A DNA stretch of 64,000 nucleotides from Streptomyces malaysiense (GCF_000980885.2 NZ_LBDA02000036.1:62001-126000); one strand, 5' to 3'; positions 25,746 to 35,470 are shown, numbered from the stretch's first letter. A program made the numbers and translations. Notes: generated by a model not told the origin, from the sequence alone.

Positions 25746-26774
25746 CTACCGCTTGGACTTGGGGTCGAGCGCGTCGCGCACGGAGTCGCCGAGCAGGTTG
25801 AAGGCGACCACGAAGAGCACCATCGAGATGCCCGGGAAGAGCATGAACGTGAGGTCCTGCGAGTAGAACGCGGCTCCTCGGGCGATCATCACGCCCCAGT
25901 CCGGGGTCGGGTCGATGATGCCGACGCCGAGGAAGGACAGGCCCGCCTCCGCGGTCACGAGCGTCGGGAGCAGCAGCGTGCCCTGGATGATGATCGGTGT
26001 CCACAGGTTGGGCAGCAGTTCCTTGAACACGATGCGCATCGGAGACGCGCCCGTGACCTTCGCCGCCTCCACGAACTCGCGTTCACGCAGACCGAGGACC
26101 TGGCCGCGCAGCAGACGCGCGATGGTGGCCCAGCCGAACGCGGTCAGCACCACGATGAGGGCGAGGGCGCGCAGCCATGTCGGGATGTTGTCGTCGGGGG
26201 CGACGAAGATGCCGTAGACGACCGGCATGAACGCGATGAAGAACAGGGTGGACGGGAACGACAGCAGGATGTCGATGACCCGGCTGACGATGTAGTCGGT
26301 CTTCCCGCCCAGGTAGCCGGCGGTGATGCCGACCACGACGCCGACGACCACGGTGAGGATCGTGGCGGCCACGGCGATGCCCAGCGACGTCCGGATGCCG
26401 TACAGCAGGAACGTGAAGACGTCCCGGCCGAGCTGCGGCTCGACGCCGAACCAGAACTGCGAGCTCATGCCGCCGTTCGGGCCGGACGGGTACGAGAACG
26501 CGTCCAGCAGGCTCGGGTCCTGGCTGGCGTACGTCGTGTACGGGTTCTTGCCGTAGAGCTTGGCGATCAACGGCGCCGCTATCGCGATCACGAAGAAGAA
26601 GATCACGACATAGGCGGATATGACGCCCGTCTTGTCGCGCTTGAAACGCTTCCAAGCGAGCCGGCCCGGGGAACGGCTCTCACTGCCCTTCGGACCGTTC
26701 GAAGTGGTCGACTTCGTGACGGTCTCGTCGGTCACCTCAAGCGGGGTGGCCGCGGATGGAGTTGGGGAGGTCAT
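25746..26774 (-). CDS. Oligopeptide ABC importer permease (DppC type), paralogue of BldKA
   Basis: 342 residues, the same length as BldKA. ATG at 26774 with AGGAGC five bases upstream. After a polar N-terminus, RFKRDKTGVISAYVV leads into the first membrane helix, as RFKRDRTGVISAYVV does in BldKA. The EAA loop is EFVEAAKVTGASPMRIVFKE. It is the first gene of the minus-strand operon and is transcribed away from the third importer. Confidence 0.92.
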   Translation of the reverse strand: MTSPTPSAATPLEVTDETVTKSTTSNGPKGSESRSPGRLAWKRFKRDKTGVISAYVVIFFFVIAIAAPLIAKLYGKNPYTTYASQDPSLLDAFSYPSGPNGGMSSQFWFGVEPQLGRDVFTFLLYGIRTSLGIAVAATILTVVVGVVVGITAGYLGGKTDYIVSRVIDILLSFPSTLFFIAFMPVVYGIFVAPDDNIPTWLRALALIVVLTAFGWATIARLLRGQVLGLREREFVEAAKVTGASPMRIVFKELLPNLWTPIIIQGTLLLPTLVTAEAGLSFLGVGIIDPTPDWGVMIARGAAFYSQDLTFMLFPGISMVLFVVAFNLLGDSVRDALDPKSKR

Positions 26775-27248
26775 GGTGCTCCTGGCCCAAGGGAGGGTCT
26801 GATGACTCCGCAGGGCGCTCCCCTACGGGCTACGCCGGACTTTTTCAACGCAATTCATTCAAGGTCAATAAATTCTCGGCCGACTTGGGCTTGTCTTTAC
26901 CTTCTTTGCTCCTGCTTGGTGGAACTGTAGCTACGCGGGTAGCGCGATGTAATCAATCCGTGCTTCACATTGGACTAATTGGACTAATCGGGCAAGAAGT
27001 TCGTTATGCGGACGCTCGAGTGTCGAAATACGTACATCGACCGCTTCGAATCCAACGTTTCGGCAACGTTACGCGGAGATCCGTTGCGTGTGCCGCACAA
27101 GATCAACCGGCACCCCGCGCGGGCTGCCTGCATTCGGCCGACGTGTCCCTCTAAAGGTCCCTCAATCCGGTAATGAGCATGCGGTATGTGTCGTATGAGC
27201 CGATATTGACCGGTAATGAATCCGGTGATCACGACGAGGGAGGCGCCC
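26775..27248. promoter_or_regulatory. Divergent control region of two oligopeptide importers
   Basis: 474 bp, clearly AT-richer than its surroundings, especially 26835-26960. Direct repeats: TGGACTAAT twice in tandem (26971-26988), CCGGTAATGA twice (about 27167 and 27211), and AACGTT twice within 17 bp (about 27053-27070). Inverted repeats: GCAACG...CGTTGC (about 27063-27088) and ACCGG...CCGGT with an eight-base spacer just before the plus-strand gene. These suggest several regulator sites. No gene is visible. Confidence 0.6.
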
Positions 27249-28868
27249 ATGCGGGGACCGACGCGCGCCGGACGGGCCGCCTGTGCGATCGGCGCCGCGC
27301 TGATGATGGCCGGATGCGGTGGTGGCGGCGGCTTCGGAGGGGCGGGAGTGCTCACCTCGTCCTGGGGTGATCCGCAGAACCCGCTGGAGCCGGCCGACAC
27401 CAACGAGGTCCAGGGCGGCAAGGTGCTGGACATGATCTTCCGGGGCCTGAAGAAGTACGACCCCCGCACCGGCCGGGCCGTGAACATGCTCGCCGAGCGC
27501 ATCAGCACCCCGGACTCGCGCACCTTCACCGTCACCGTCAAGGACGGCTGGCGCTTCAGCAACGGGGAGCCGGTCACCGCCCGGTCCTTCGTGGACGCCT
27601 GGAACTACGGCGCGAGCCTGCGGAACAACCAGAGGAACGCGTACTTCTTCGGCTACATCGACGGCTACGACAAGGTCCACCCCGGCAGCGGCCGGCAGAG
27701 CGCCGACACCCTGTCCGGGCTCCGGGTGACCGGGCCGCGGACCTTCACCGTCCGCCTGGACCAGAAGTTCGCCGGCTTCCCCGACACCCTCGGGTACGCC
27801 GCCTACGCGCCCCTGCCGCGCGCCTTCTTCACCGACCACGCCGGCTGGCTGCGCAAGCCGATCGGCAACGGGCCGTACCAGATCGCGTCGTACAGCAAGG
27901 GCTCCGCGATGACCCTGAAGAAGTGGAACGGCTACCCGGGCCCCGACCCGGCCCGCAACGAGGGCGTGACCCTGCTCGTCTACACGGACAGCAACACCGC
28001 GTACACCGATGTGCTGGCCGGCAACCTGGACCTCGTCGACGACGTGCCGGCCACCCAGCTCAAGAACGTCCGCACCGACCTGGACGGCCGCTACATCAAC
28101 ACCCCGGCCGGCATCCTCCAGACCCTCGCCTTCCCCTACTACGACCCGAAGTGGAACACGGAGGGGGCGCGCAAGGTCCGCACCGGGCTGTCCATGGCGA
28201 TCGACCGGGCGCAGATCACCGAGACCATCTTCCGCCGCACCCGCACCCCGGCCACCGACTGGACCTCCCCGGTGCTCGGCACGGCGGGCGGCTTCCAGGC
28301 CGGGCTGTGCGGACACGCCTGCGACTACGACCCGGCGGGCGCCCGCAGGCTCATCCGGGAGGGCGGCGGCATCCCCGGGGGCCGGCTGAAGATCACCTAC
28401 AACGCGGACACCGGCTCCCACAAGCAGTGGGTGGACGCCGTGTGCAACTCCATCAACAACGCCCTCGGCAACGACAAGGCGTGCGTCGGCAACCCGGTCG
28501 GCACCTTCGCCGACTTCCGCAACCAGATCGGGCAGCACAGGATGAGCGGACCCTTCCGGGCCGGCTGGCAGATGGACTACCCCCTGATCCAGAACTTCCT
28601 CCAGCCGCTGTACTACACGGACGCCTCCTCCAACGACGGCAAGTGGTCGAACAAGCGGTTCGACCGGCTCGTGGACCAGGCCAACGCCGAGACCGACCGG
28701 GCGGCCTCCGTGCGGCTCTTCCAGGAGGCCGAGAAGGTCGTCCGCGACAACATGGCGGCCATCCCGCTCTGGTACCAGAACGGCAGCGCCGGCTACACCG
28801 CCCGGCTCTCCCACGTGGCGCTCAACCCGTTCAGCGTCCCGGTCTACAACGAGATCAAGGTCGGCTGA
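27249..28868 (+). CDS. Oligopeptide-binding lipoprotein of the third importer
   Basis: 539 residues; ATG at 27249 with GAGGGAGG seven bases upstream (an upstream ATG at 27216 would add 11 residues). The signal peptide ends in the lipobox MMAGC (C23) followed by a glycine run. The fold is family 5: NEVQGGKVLDMIFRGLKKYDPRTGRA, DGWRFSNGEPVTARSFVDAWNYG and GNGPYQIASYSKGSAMTLKKW. It is shorter than BldKB and has a different N-terminal region. It begins a five-gene operon ordered binding protein, permease, permease, ATPase, ATPase, unlike bldK. Confidence 0.92.
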   Translation: MRGPTRAGRAACAIGAALMMAGCGGGGGFGGAGVLTSSWGDPQNPLEPADTNEVQGGKVLDMIFRGLKKYDPRTGRAVNMLAERISTPDSRTFTVTVKDGWRFSNGEPVTARSFVDAWNYGASLRNNQRNAYFFGYIDGYDKVHPGSGRQSADTLSGLRVTGPRTFTVRLDQKFAGFPDTLGYAAYAPLPRAFFTDHAGWLRKPIGNGPYQIASYSKGSAMTLKKWNGYPGPDPARNEGVTLLVYTDSNTAYTDVLAGNLDLVDDVPATQLKNVRTDLDGRYINTPAGILQTLAFPYYDPKWNTEGARKVRTGLSMAIDRAQITETIFRRTRTPATDWTSPVLGTAGGFQAGLCGHACDYDPAGARRLIREGGGIPGGRLKITYNADTGSHKQWVDAVCNSINNALGNDKACVGNPVGTFADFRNQIGQHRMSGPFRAGWQMDYPLIQNFLQPLYYTDASSNDGKWSNKRFDRLVDQANAETDRAASVRLFQEAEKVVRDNMAAIPLWYQNGSAGYTARLSHVALNPFSVPVYNEIKVG

Positions 28869-28873
28869 GCCGC

Positions 28874-29797
28874 ATGGGCCGCTACGTGGCGAGGCGACTG
28901 CTCCAGATGGTCCCCGTCTTCATCGGGGCCACCCTGCTGATCTTCCTCATGGTGAACGTGATGGGCGACCCGATCGCGGGCCTGTGCGGCGAGCGCGCCT
29001 GCGACCCGGCGACCGCCGCCCAGCTCAAGCGGGAGTTCGGCCTCGACCAGCCGCTGTGGCGCCAGTACGTCACCTATATGGGGAACGTCTTCACCGGCAA
29101 CTTCGGTACGGCGTTCAACGGGCAGCCCGTCACGGAACTGATGGCGGCCGCCTTCCCGGTCACCGTCCGGCTCACCGTCGTGGCCATCCTCTTCGAGATC
29201 GTCGTCGGCATCGCGCTCGGCGTCGTCACCGGCCTGCGGCGCGGCCACCCCGTCGACACGGGCGTGCTGCTGGCCACCCTGGTGGTCATCTCCGTGCCCA
29301 CCTTCGTCACCGGCCTGCTGCTGCAACTGCTGCTCGGCGTCTCCTGGGGCTGGATCAGACCGTCCGTCTCACCGGCCGCCGGCTTCGGCGAGCTGATCGT
29401 GCCGGGACTCGTCCTCGCCTCCGTCTCCCTCGCCTACGTCACCCGGCTCACCCGCACCACCATCGCGGAGAACAAGCGCGCCGACTACGTGCGCACCGCG
29501 ACCGCCAAGGGCCTGCCCCGGCGCCGCGTCATCACCCGGCATCTGCTGCGCAACTCGCTGATCCCCGTCGTCACCTTCATCGGCACCGACATCGGGGCGC
29601 TGATGGGCGGCGCGATCGTCACCGAGCGGATCTTCAACATCCACGGCGTCGGCTACCAGCTCTACCAGGGCATCCTGCGACAGAACACCCAGACGGTCGT
29701 CGGCTTCGTGACCGTCCTGGTGCTGGTCTTCCTGCTCGCCAACCTCCTCGTCGACCTCCTGTACGCCGTACTCGACCCGAGGATCCGCTATGCCTGA
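28874..29797 (+). CDS. Oligopeptide ABC importer permease (DppB type)
   Basis: 307 residues, ATG at 28874, five bases after the binding-protein stop. MGRYVARRLLQMVPVFIGATLLIFLMV and DPIAGLCG are OppB-type; the EAA loop is ADYVRTATAKGLPRRRVITRHLLRN. It lacks the long Cys-rich external loop of the two bldK-type DppB proteins. Its end overlaps the next gene by eight bases. Confidence 0.93.
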   Translation: MGRYVARRLLQMVPVFIGATLLIFLMVNVMGDPIAGLCGERACDPATAAQLKREFGLDQPLWRQYVTYMGNVFTGNFGTAFNGQPVTELMAAAFPVTVRLTVVAILFEIVVGIALGVVTGLRRGHPVDTGVLLATLVVISVPTFVTGLLLQLLLGVSWGWIRPSVSPAAGFGELIVPGLVLASVSLAYVTRLTRTTIAENKRADYVRTATAKGLPRRRVITRHLLRNSLIPVVTFIGTDIGALMGGAIVTERIFNIHGVGYQLYQGILRQNTQTVVGFVTVLVLVFLLANLLVDLLYAVLDPRIRYA

Positions 29798-30770
29798 ACA
29801 GCCGTACGAGCCCGAGGGCGCCATCGCCGGGACCGGCATGGGCGGCGCCATGGACCTCGGCGCGAGCGAGGCCACCACCCTGGAGAGGGGCCCCGGCGCA
29901 CCGAGCGGCGGCGGGCCCGCAGGCCGGCCCCGCTCGCTGGGGTCGGACGCGTGGCGGGACCTGCGCCGCAACCCCGTCTTCCTGCTGTCCGCCCTGGTCA
30001 TCCTCTTCCTGGTGTTCATCTCGCTGTGGCCCTCGGCGATCGCCCCCGGCTCCCCGCTGAGCTGCGACCTCGCCAAGTCCCAGGACGGCCCGGGGCCCGG
30101 CGCGCCCTTCGGGTACGACGGGCAGGGCTGCAACGTCTACACACGCACCGTCTACGGGGCCCGTACGTCCGTCACGGTCGGCGTCCTGGCCACCCTGGGG
30201 GTCGGCGTCCTCGGGTCCGTCCTGGGCGGTCTGGCGGGCTATTTCGGCGGATGGCCGGACGCGCTGCTGTCCCGCACCACCGACATCTTCTTCGCCATCC
30301 CCGTCGTCCTCGGCGGCCTCGTGCTGCTGTCCGTGGTCACCAGCAACACGGTCTGGCCGGTGATCGGCTTCATGGTGCTGCTCGGCTGGCCGCAGATCTC
30401 CCGCATCGCGCGCGGTTCGGTCATCGGCGCCCGCCAGCACGACTACGTCCAGGCGGCCCGCGCCCTCGGCGCCTCCGACTCCCGCATCCTGCTGCGCCAC
30501 ATCGCGCCGAACGCCGTCGCCCCGGTGATCGTGGTGGCGACCATCGCGCTCGGCACCTACATCTCCCTGGAGGCGACCCTGTCCTACCTGGGGGTGGGCC
30601 TCAAGCCGCCCAGCGTCTCCTGGGGCATCGACATCTCCGCCGCCTCCCCCTACGTCCGCAACGCCCCGCACGCCCTGCTGTGGCCCTCCGGCGCCCTCGC
30701 GGTCACCGTCCTGGCCTTCATCATGCTCGGCGACGCGGTGCGCGACGCCCTCGACCCCAAGCTGAGGTGA
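29790..30770 (+). CDS. Oligopeptide ABC importer permease (DppC type)
   Basis: 326 residues, ATG at 29790 inside the preceding gene. A polar N-terminus of about 50 residues precedes DAWRDLRRNPVFLLSALVILFLVF. The EAA loop is HDYVQAARALGASDSRILLRHIAPN, and LSYLGVGLKPPSVSWG follows, as usual for DppC. It pairs with the permease encoded just upstream. Confidence 0.93.
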   Translation: MPEQPYEPEGAIAGTGMGGAMDLGASEATTLERGPGAPSGGGPAGRPRSLGSDAWRDLRRNPVFLLSALVILFLVFISLWPSAIAPGSPLSCDLAKSQDGPGPGAPFGYDGQGCNVYTRTVYGARTSVTVGVLATLGVGVLGSVLGGLAGYFGGWPDALLSRTTDIFFAIPVVLGGLVLLSVVTSNTVWPVIGFMVLLGWPQISRIARGSVIGARQHDYVQAARALGASDSRILLRHIAPNAVAPVIVVATIALGTYISLEATLSYLGVGLKPPSVSWGIDISAASPYVRNAPHALLWPSGALAVTVLAFIMLGDAVRDALDPKLR

Positions 30771-30777
30771 CGGCGCC

Positions 30778-31761
30778 TTGCTGCTCGAAGTCCGTGATCT
30801 GCACGTGGAGTTCAGGACCCGGGACGGGATCGCCCGTGCCGTCAACGGGGTGTCGTACGCCGTCGGCGAGGGGGAGACGCTGGCCGTGCTCGGCGAGTCC
30901 GGGTCGGGCAAGTCGGTGACCGCGCAGGCCGTGATGGGCATTCTCGACACGCCGCCGGGCCGGATCACCGGCGGCGAGATCCTCTTCGGGGGCCGTGATC
31001 TGCTGCGGATGAAGGAGGAGGAACGGCGCGAGCTGCGGGGCGCCCGGATGGCGATGATCTTCCAGGACGCGCTGTCGGCACTCAACCCGGTGCTCTCCGT
31101 GGGCGATCAGCTCGGCGAGCTGTTCGTGGTGCACCGGGGGATGTCGCGCAAGGCCGCGCGGGCCAGGGCCGTCGAGCTGATGGACCGGGTGCGCATCCCG
31201 GGGGCCGCGCAGCGGGTGCGCGACTACCCCCACCAGTTCTCCGGCGGGATGCGCCAGCGGATCATGATCGCCATGGCGCTGGCCCTGGAGCCGGCCCTGG
31301 TCATCGCCGACGAGCCCACCACCGCCCTGGACGTCACCGTGCAGGCGCAGGTCATGGACCTGCTCGCCGAGTTGCAGCGCGAGTACCGCATGGGGCTCGT
31401 CCTCATCACCCACGACCTCGGGGTGGTGGCGGACGTGGCCGACCGGATCGCCGTGATGTACGCCGGGCGGATCGTCGAGTCGGCGCCGGTGCACGACATC
31501 TACAAGGCGCCCGCCCACCCCTACACCCGGGGCCTGCTCGACTCCATCCCGCGCCTGGACCTCAAGGGACAGGAGCTGTACGCCATCAAGGGCCTGCCGC
31601 CGAACCTGACGCGGGTGCCCCCGGGCTGCTCCTTCCATCCGCGCTGTCCGATGGCCCGGGGCGTCTGCCGCGCCGAGGTGCCCCCGCTGTACGAGGTGTC
31701 CGAGGTCCGCGGCAGCGCCTGCCACTTCTGGAGGGAGTGCCTGGATGGCGACGGGCGGTGA
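30778..31761 (+). CDS. Oligopeptide ABC importer ATPase (DppD type)
   Basis: 327 residues. Start TTG at 30778 with GAGGTG eight bases upstream; it overlaps the stop of the preceding gene's region by its ribosome binding site. Walker A GESGSGKSV, IFQDALSALNP, FSGGMRQR and LVIADEP are present, with CSFHPRCPMARGVC in the C-terminal part. It overlaps the next ATPase gene by 17 bp. Confidence 0.92.
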   Translation: MLLEVRDLHVEFRTRDGIARAVNGVSYAVGEGETLAVLGESGSGKSVTAQAVMGILDTPPGRITGGEILFGGRDLLRMKEEERRELRGARMAMIFQDALSALNPVLSVGDQLGELFVVHRGMSRKAARARAVELMDRVRIPGAAQRVRDYPHQFSGGMRQRIMIAMALALEPALVIADEPTTALDVTVQAQVMDLLAELQREYRMGLVLITHDLGVVADVADRIAVMYAGRIVESAPVHDIYKAPAHPYTRGLLDSIPRLDLKGQELYAIKGLPPNLTRVPPGCSFHPRCPMARGVCRAEVPPLYEVSEVRGSACHFWRECLDGDGR

Positions 31762-32815
31762 ACCGGTCCTGGAGGTCAGCGGGCTCGTCAAGCACTACCC
31801 GCTGACCCGGGGCGTCCTGTTCAAGAAGCAGATCGGCGCGGTCCGGGCGGTCGACGGCGTCGACTTCACCCTCGGCCGGGGCGAGACCCTGGGCATCGTC
31901 GGCGAGTCGGGCTGCGGCAAGTCGACGGTCGCCAAGCTGCTGTGCAGCCTGGAGCGGCCGACCGCCGGGTCCATCCGGTTCAAGGGCGAGGACATCACCC
32001 GGCTGTCCGGGCGCGCCCTGAAGGCGGTGCGCCGCAACATCCAGATGGTCTTCCAGGACCCCTACACCTCCCTCAACCCCCGGATGACCGTGGGGGACAT
32101 CGTGGGGGAGCCGTTCGAGATCCACCCCGAGGCGGCCCCCAAGGGCGACCGGCGCCGCCGGGTGCGGGAACTGCTGGACGTGGTGGGGCTCGACCCGGAC
32201 TTCGTCAACCGCTATCCGCACCAGTTCTCCGGCGGCCAGCGCCAGCGCATCGGCATCGCGCGGGGGCTCGCGCTGCGCCCGGAGGTGATCGTCGCCGACG
32301 AGCCCGTCTCGGCGCTCGACGTGTCGGTGCAGGCACAGGTGATCAACCTGCTGGACCGGCTCCAGGCGGAGTTCGAGCTCTCCTACGTGTTCATCGCGCA
32401 CGACCTGTCGATCGTGCGGCACATCTCGGACCGGGTCGGGGTCATGTACCTCGGCCGGATCGTGGAGATCGGCCGGGACGCGGAGATCTACGAGCATCCG
32501 ACGCACCCCTACACCCAGGCGCTGCTGTCCGCCGTGCCGGTCCCGGACCCCGAGGCGCGGGAGGACCGCGAGCGGATCATCCTCAGCGGGGACGTGCCCT
32601 CCCCCGCGGACATCCCCTCCGGGTGCCGCTTCCGCACCCGGTGCTGGAAGGCGCGGGAGCGGTGCGCGGTGGAGGTGCCGGCGCTCGCGGTGCCGGCCGT
32701 CTTCCTGGAACGGCCGGCCGGGCCGGCCGCCCACGACTCGGCGTGCCACTTCGCGCAGGAGGGGCGGGTGGTGCCGCCGGAGTCCAGCCGGGCGAACGGC
32801 GACGGGCCGGGGTGA
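31745..32815 (+). CDS. Oligopeptide ABC importer ATPase (DppF type)
   Basis: 356 residues, ATG at 31745 inside the preceding gene. GESGCGKST, VFQDPYTSLNPRMTV, FSGGQRQR, VIVADEP and AHDLSIVRHIS are the expected motifs; CRFRTRCWKARERC lies near the C-terminus. It ends the third importer operon, and the stop codon is inside a terminator hairpin. Confidence 0.93.
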   Translation: MATGGEPVLEVSGLVKHYPLTRGVLFKKQIGAVRAVDGVDFTLGRGETLGIVGESGCGKSTVAKLLCSLERPTAGSIRFKGEDITRLSGRALKAVRRNIQMVFQDPYTSLNPRMTVGDIVGEPFEIHPEAAPKGDRRRRVRELLDVVGLDPDFVNRYPHQFSGGQRQRIGIARGLALRPEVIVADEPVSALDVSVQAQVINLLDRLQAEFELSYVFIAHDLSIVRHISDRVGVMYLGRIVEIGRDAEIYEHPTHPYTQALLSAVPVPDPEAREDRERIILSGDVPSPADIPSGCRFRTRCWKARERCAVEVPALAVPAVFLERPAGPAAHDSACHFAQEGRVVPPESSRANGDGPG

Positions 32816-32836
32816 CATGGTGCACCCCGGCCCGTC
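32801..32836. terminator. Terminator hairpin over the stop of the third importer operon
   Basis: GACGGGCCGGGGTG (32801-32814) pairs perfectly with CACCCCGGCCCGTC (32823-32836), with an eight-base loop that begins with the last base of the TGA stop. There is no T-run. The gene on the other side is convergent, so it may work in both directions. Confidence 0.75.
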
Positions 32837-32943
32837 CACGGCACCCGCACGGCCGTACACCGTGCAGCCTGCCGTGTCCGTATATCGGTACCGCTTCCGT
32901 CAAGTTGCCCGGCTGTTAACGCGGTTGACGGATGCCGTCCGCC

Positions 32944-35058
32944 TCACCCCAGGGACCGCCGCAGGAAGTCCAGCTGGAGGTTGAGGAGGTTCTCCGCGAC
33001 CGTCTCCTGCGGGGTCATGTGGGTCACCCCGGACAGCGGCAGCACCTCGTGCGGGCGGCCCGCGGCCAGCAGCGCCGAGGACAGCCGCAGCGAGTGCGCG
33101 ACCACCACGTTGTCGTCCGCCAGGCCGTGGATGACCATCATCGGGCGGTGCGGCTCGGCCGCGTCGACCAGACCGGCGTCGTCGATCAGCGAGTTGCGGC
33201 GGTAGACGTCCGGCCGCTCGTTCGGGTCGCCCAGGTAACGCTCCTGGTAGTGGGTGTCGTAGAGCCGCAGATCGGTGACGGGGGCGCCGACCACGGCCGC
33301 GTGGAAGACGTCCGGGCGGCGCAGCACCGCGAGGGCGGACAGGTAGCCGCCGAAGGACCAGCCCCTGATCGCCACCCGGCCCAGGTCCAGCGGGAACCGC
33401 TCGGCGAGCGACCGGAGCGCGTCGACCTGGTCCTGGAGGACGATCTCGGCGAGGTCGTCCTTGATCTCCTTCTCCCAGGCGGGCGAGCGGCCCGGGGTGC
33501 CCCGGCCGTCGGCGACCACCACGGCGAAGCCCTGGTCGGCGAACCACTGGGAGGTGAGGTGGGCGTTGTGCGCGGCGACCACCCGCTGACCGTGCGGACC
33601 ACCGTAGGGGTCCAGCAGAACCGGCAGGGGAGTGTCACCGTGGTAGTCCCGTGGCATAAGCACGGCGCACGGAATTCGGCGTGCGCCCCCCTCGGTGAGC
33701 GTGACCCGGGGGGACAAACCGGGGTCTTCGGCGTACGAGCGGACAGTCGCCGTCGGTTTCCCGTCAGTCAGCACCTGTGCACGTGTGCCCGGAGTGTCCG
33801 GAGTTGCGGACACCAGCACCGTCACGCCCCCGGCGCGCACCGCCGAGTGCACGCCGGGTTCCCGGGACACGCGCTCCACGCCCAGTTCGCTCACCCGGTA
33901 CACATGGATCTCGCCGACCTCGGACGCCTCCGCGTCGGCTCCCGTGGAGGCCGAGACCAGCGTGTCGTCCGCACCCACGTCCAGAACCGCACGGATGTGC
34001 AACTGGCCGCTGGTCAGCGGACGTTCGCCCACGGCGAGGACTCGGGCGCCACCCTCGTCCGCGATCCGGACCAACTGCCCGGAAGGGCTCCAGCACGGCG
34101 CCCCGGCGAACAGTTCCAGCCAAATTGGGTCCTCGTCGGCGTGCACCATCCGGGTCGCCCCGGTGTCCGGGTCCACGGCCAGGTACAGCAGGCCGCGCTG
34201 GTCCCGGGACTGCACGAGGACCAGTGGCGCACCCGCCTCTGACCAGTGCACTCGGGCCAGGTACGGGTAGCGGTCGCGGTCCCAGAGCACCTCCGTGCGC
34301 TCCCCGTCGAGGCCCAGGACGAACAGCCGCACGTCCGCGTTAGGGGTGCCCGCCGCAGGGTACGCGACACTGTTCGGCTCGCGGTCGGGGTGGGCCGGAT
34401 CGGAGATCCACCACCTGGTCACCGGCGTGTCGTCCGCGCGGGCCACCAGCAACCGGTCGGCGCCCGGCGCCCACCAGAATCCGCGGGTACGGCTCATCTC
34501 CTCGGCCGCGATGAACTCCGCCAGCCCGTAGGTGACCTGTTCCGTCTCCGGTTCGGCGAGCGCGCGGTCGCCCTCGCCGCCTGCGCCCACCACCCGCAGG
34601 GCACCCTGCGAGACGTACGCGATGTGCCGGCCGTCGGGGGCCGGGCGCGGGTCGATCACCGGGCCCGGCACGGCGAGTTCGCGGGTCTCCCCGGTCGTCA
34701 GGCTCGCCGTGAAAAGCCGCCCTGACAAGGTGAAAGACGCCAACTCCACGGCGGCGTCGGTGGCGTAGCCGACGATGCCGGCCCCGCCCTCCCTGCTGCG
34801 CTCCCGGCGGGCCCGTTCCTCGGGCGAGAGCTGTTCACGGGCGCCGCCCAGCAGGGCGCCCGGGTCGGCGGCGAGGCGTTCGGCGCCGTCCGGAAGGTCC
34901 AGCACCCAGAGGGAGTTGGCCCGGTCGGTTCCGGAGCTCGAACGGAGGAATGCGACACGTGCGCCGTCGGGCGCCACGGTGAACCCGCGCGGCGCGCCGA
35001 GGGTGAAGCGCTGGGTCCTGGCGTGTCTGCGGGGGAAGGAGTCGGACTCGGTCGTCAT
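32944..35058 (-). CDS. S9 family peptidase, dipeptidyl peptidase IV type
   Basis: 704 residues, ATG at 35058, no signal peptide, so probably cytoplasmic. The N-terminal two thirds form the beta-propeller of the DPP-IV family and include AAEEMSRTRGFWW, the double-Glu motif that fixes the free N-terminus of the substrate. The C-terminal hydrolase has GWSFGGY (S568), HGLADDN (D648) and GVTHM (H680) as catalytic triad. It should release dipeptides with Pro or Ala in second position from the N-terminus of peptides. Next to three oligopeptide importers, a role in breaking down imported peptides is plausible but inferred. Confidence 0.9.
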   Translation of the reverse strand: MTTESDSFPRRHARTQRFTLGAPRGFTVAPDGARVAFLRSSSGTDRANSLWVLDLPDGAERLAADPGALLGGAREQLSPEERARRERSREGGAGIVGYATDAAVELASFTLSGRLFTASLTTGETRELAVPGPVIDPRPAPDGRHIAYVSQGALRVVGAGGEGDRALAEPETEQVTYGLAEFIAAEEMSRTRGFWWAPGADRLLVARADDTPVTRWWISDPAHPDREPNSVAYPAAGTPNADVRLFVLGLDGERTEVLWDRDRYPYLARVHWSEAGAPLVLVQSRDQRGLLYLAVDPDTGATRMVHADEDPIWLELFAGAPCWSPSGQLVRIADEGGARVLAVGERPLTSGQLHIRAVLDVGADDTLVSASTGADAEASEVGEIHVYRVSELGVERVSREPGVHSAVRAGGVTVLVSATPDTPGTRAQVLTDGKPTATVRSYAEDPGLSPRVTLTEGGARRIPCAVLMPRDYHGDTPLPVLLDPYGGPHGQRVVAAHNAHLTSQWFADQGFAVVVADGRGTPGRSPAWEKEIKDDLAEIVLQDQVDALRSLAERFPLDLGRVAIRGWSFGGYLSALAVLRRPDVFHAAVVGAPVTDLRLYDTHYQERYLGDPNERPDVYRRNSLIDDAGLVDAAEPHRPMMVIHGLADDNVVVAHSLRLSSALLAAGRPHEVLPLSGVTHMTPQETVAENLLNLQLDFLRRSLG

Positions 35059-35235
35059 ACCCCGACCATATTGGCCATGCGCCCCCTTGTGCGGCCGTGC
35101 GCCGAGCGATGCGCGAGCACGGATAGTTATGATCACTACCGCTGCGTGGGTATGAACCTGCCGGTGTCCGCATGGACTTGCTCTACCGATCTTTCCGAAC
35201 AGCCGTGTCCCTGGGATCTTTGGAGGTGAGCCGCC

Positions 35236-35430
35236 GTGGCACTCTCGATTTCGGCGGTGGTGCTGCTGGCGATCATCGTCTTCCTGCTGATGAAGAAGTC
35301 GGGACTGAAGGGCGGCCACGCGGTCGTCTGCATGCTGCTCGGCTTCTACCTCGCCTCCTCGACCATCGCGCCCACGATCAGCCAGCTGACGACGAACGTG
35401 GCGAGCATGATCGGCAGCATCAAGTTCTGA
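35236..35430 (+). CDS. Small two-helix membrane protein, unknown function
   Basis: 64 residues, GTG at 35236 with a strong GGAGGTGA ribosome binding site. It has two hydrophobic stretches (SAVVLLAIIVFLLMKK and GHAVVCMLLGFYLASSTIAP) around a Lys-Ser-Gly turn. Similar short proteins are common in Streptomyces as far as I remember, also near plasmid genes, but no function is known to me. It is divergent from the peptidase gene and 40 bp upstream of mshB. Confidence 0.75.
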   Translation: MALSISAVVLLAIIVFLLMKKSGLKGGHAVVCMLLGFYLASSTIAPTISQLTTNVASMIGSIKF

Positions 35431-35470
35431 CGGCCGGGCGGCCGGCCCCGGGCCTGCGTAGGGTGGTGGC

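Noticed and set aside
22828..26774. Minus-strand importer operon considered as an insertion by a mobile element
   Set aside because: No transposase, integrase, terminal repeats or change in base composition; duplication of bldK explains it better.
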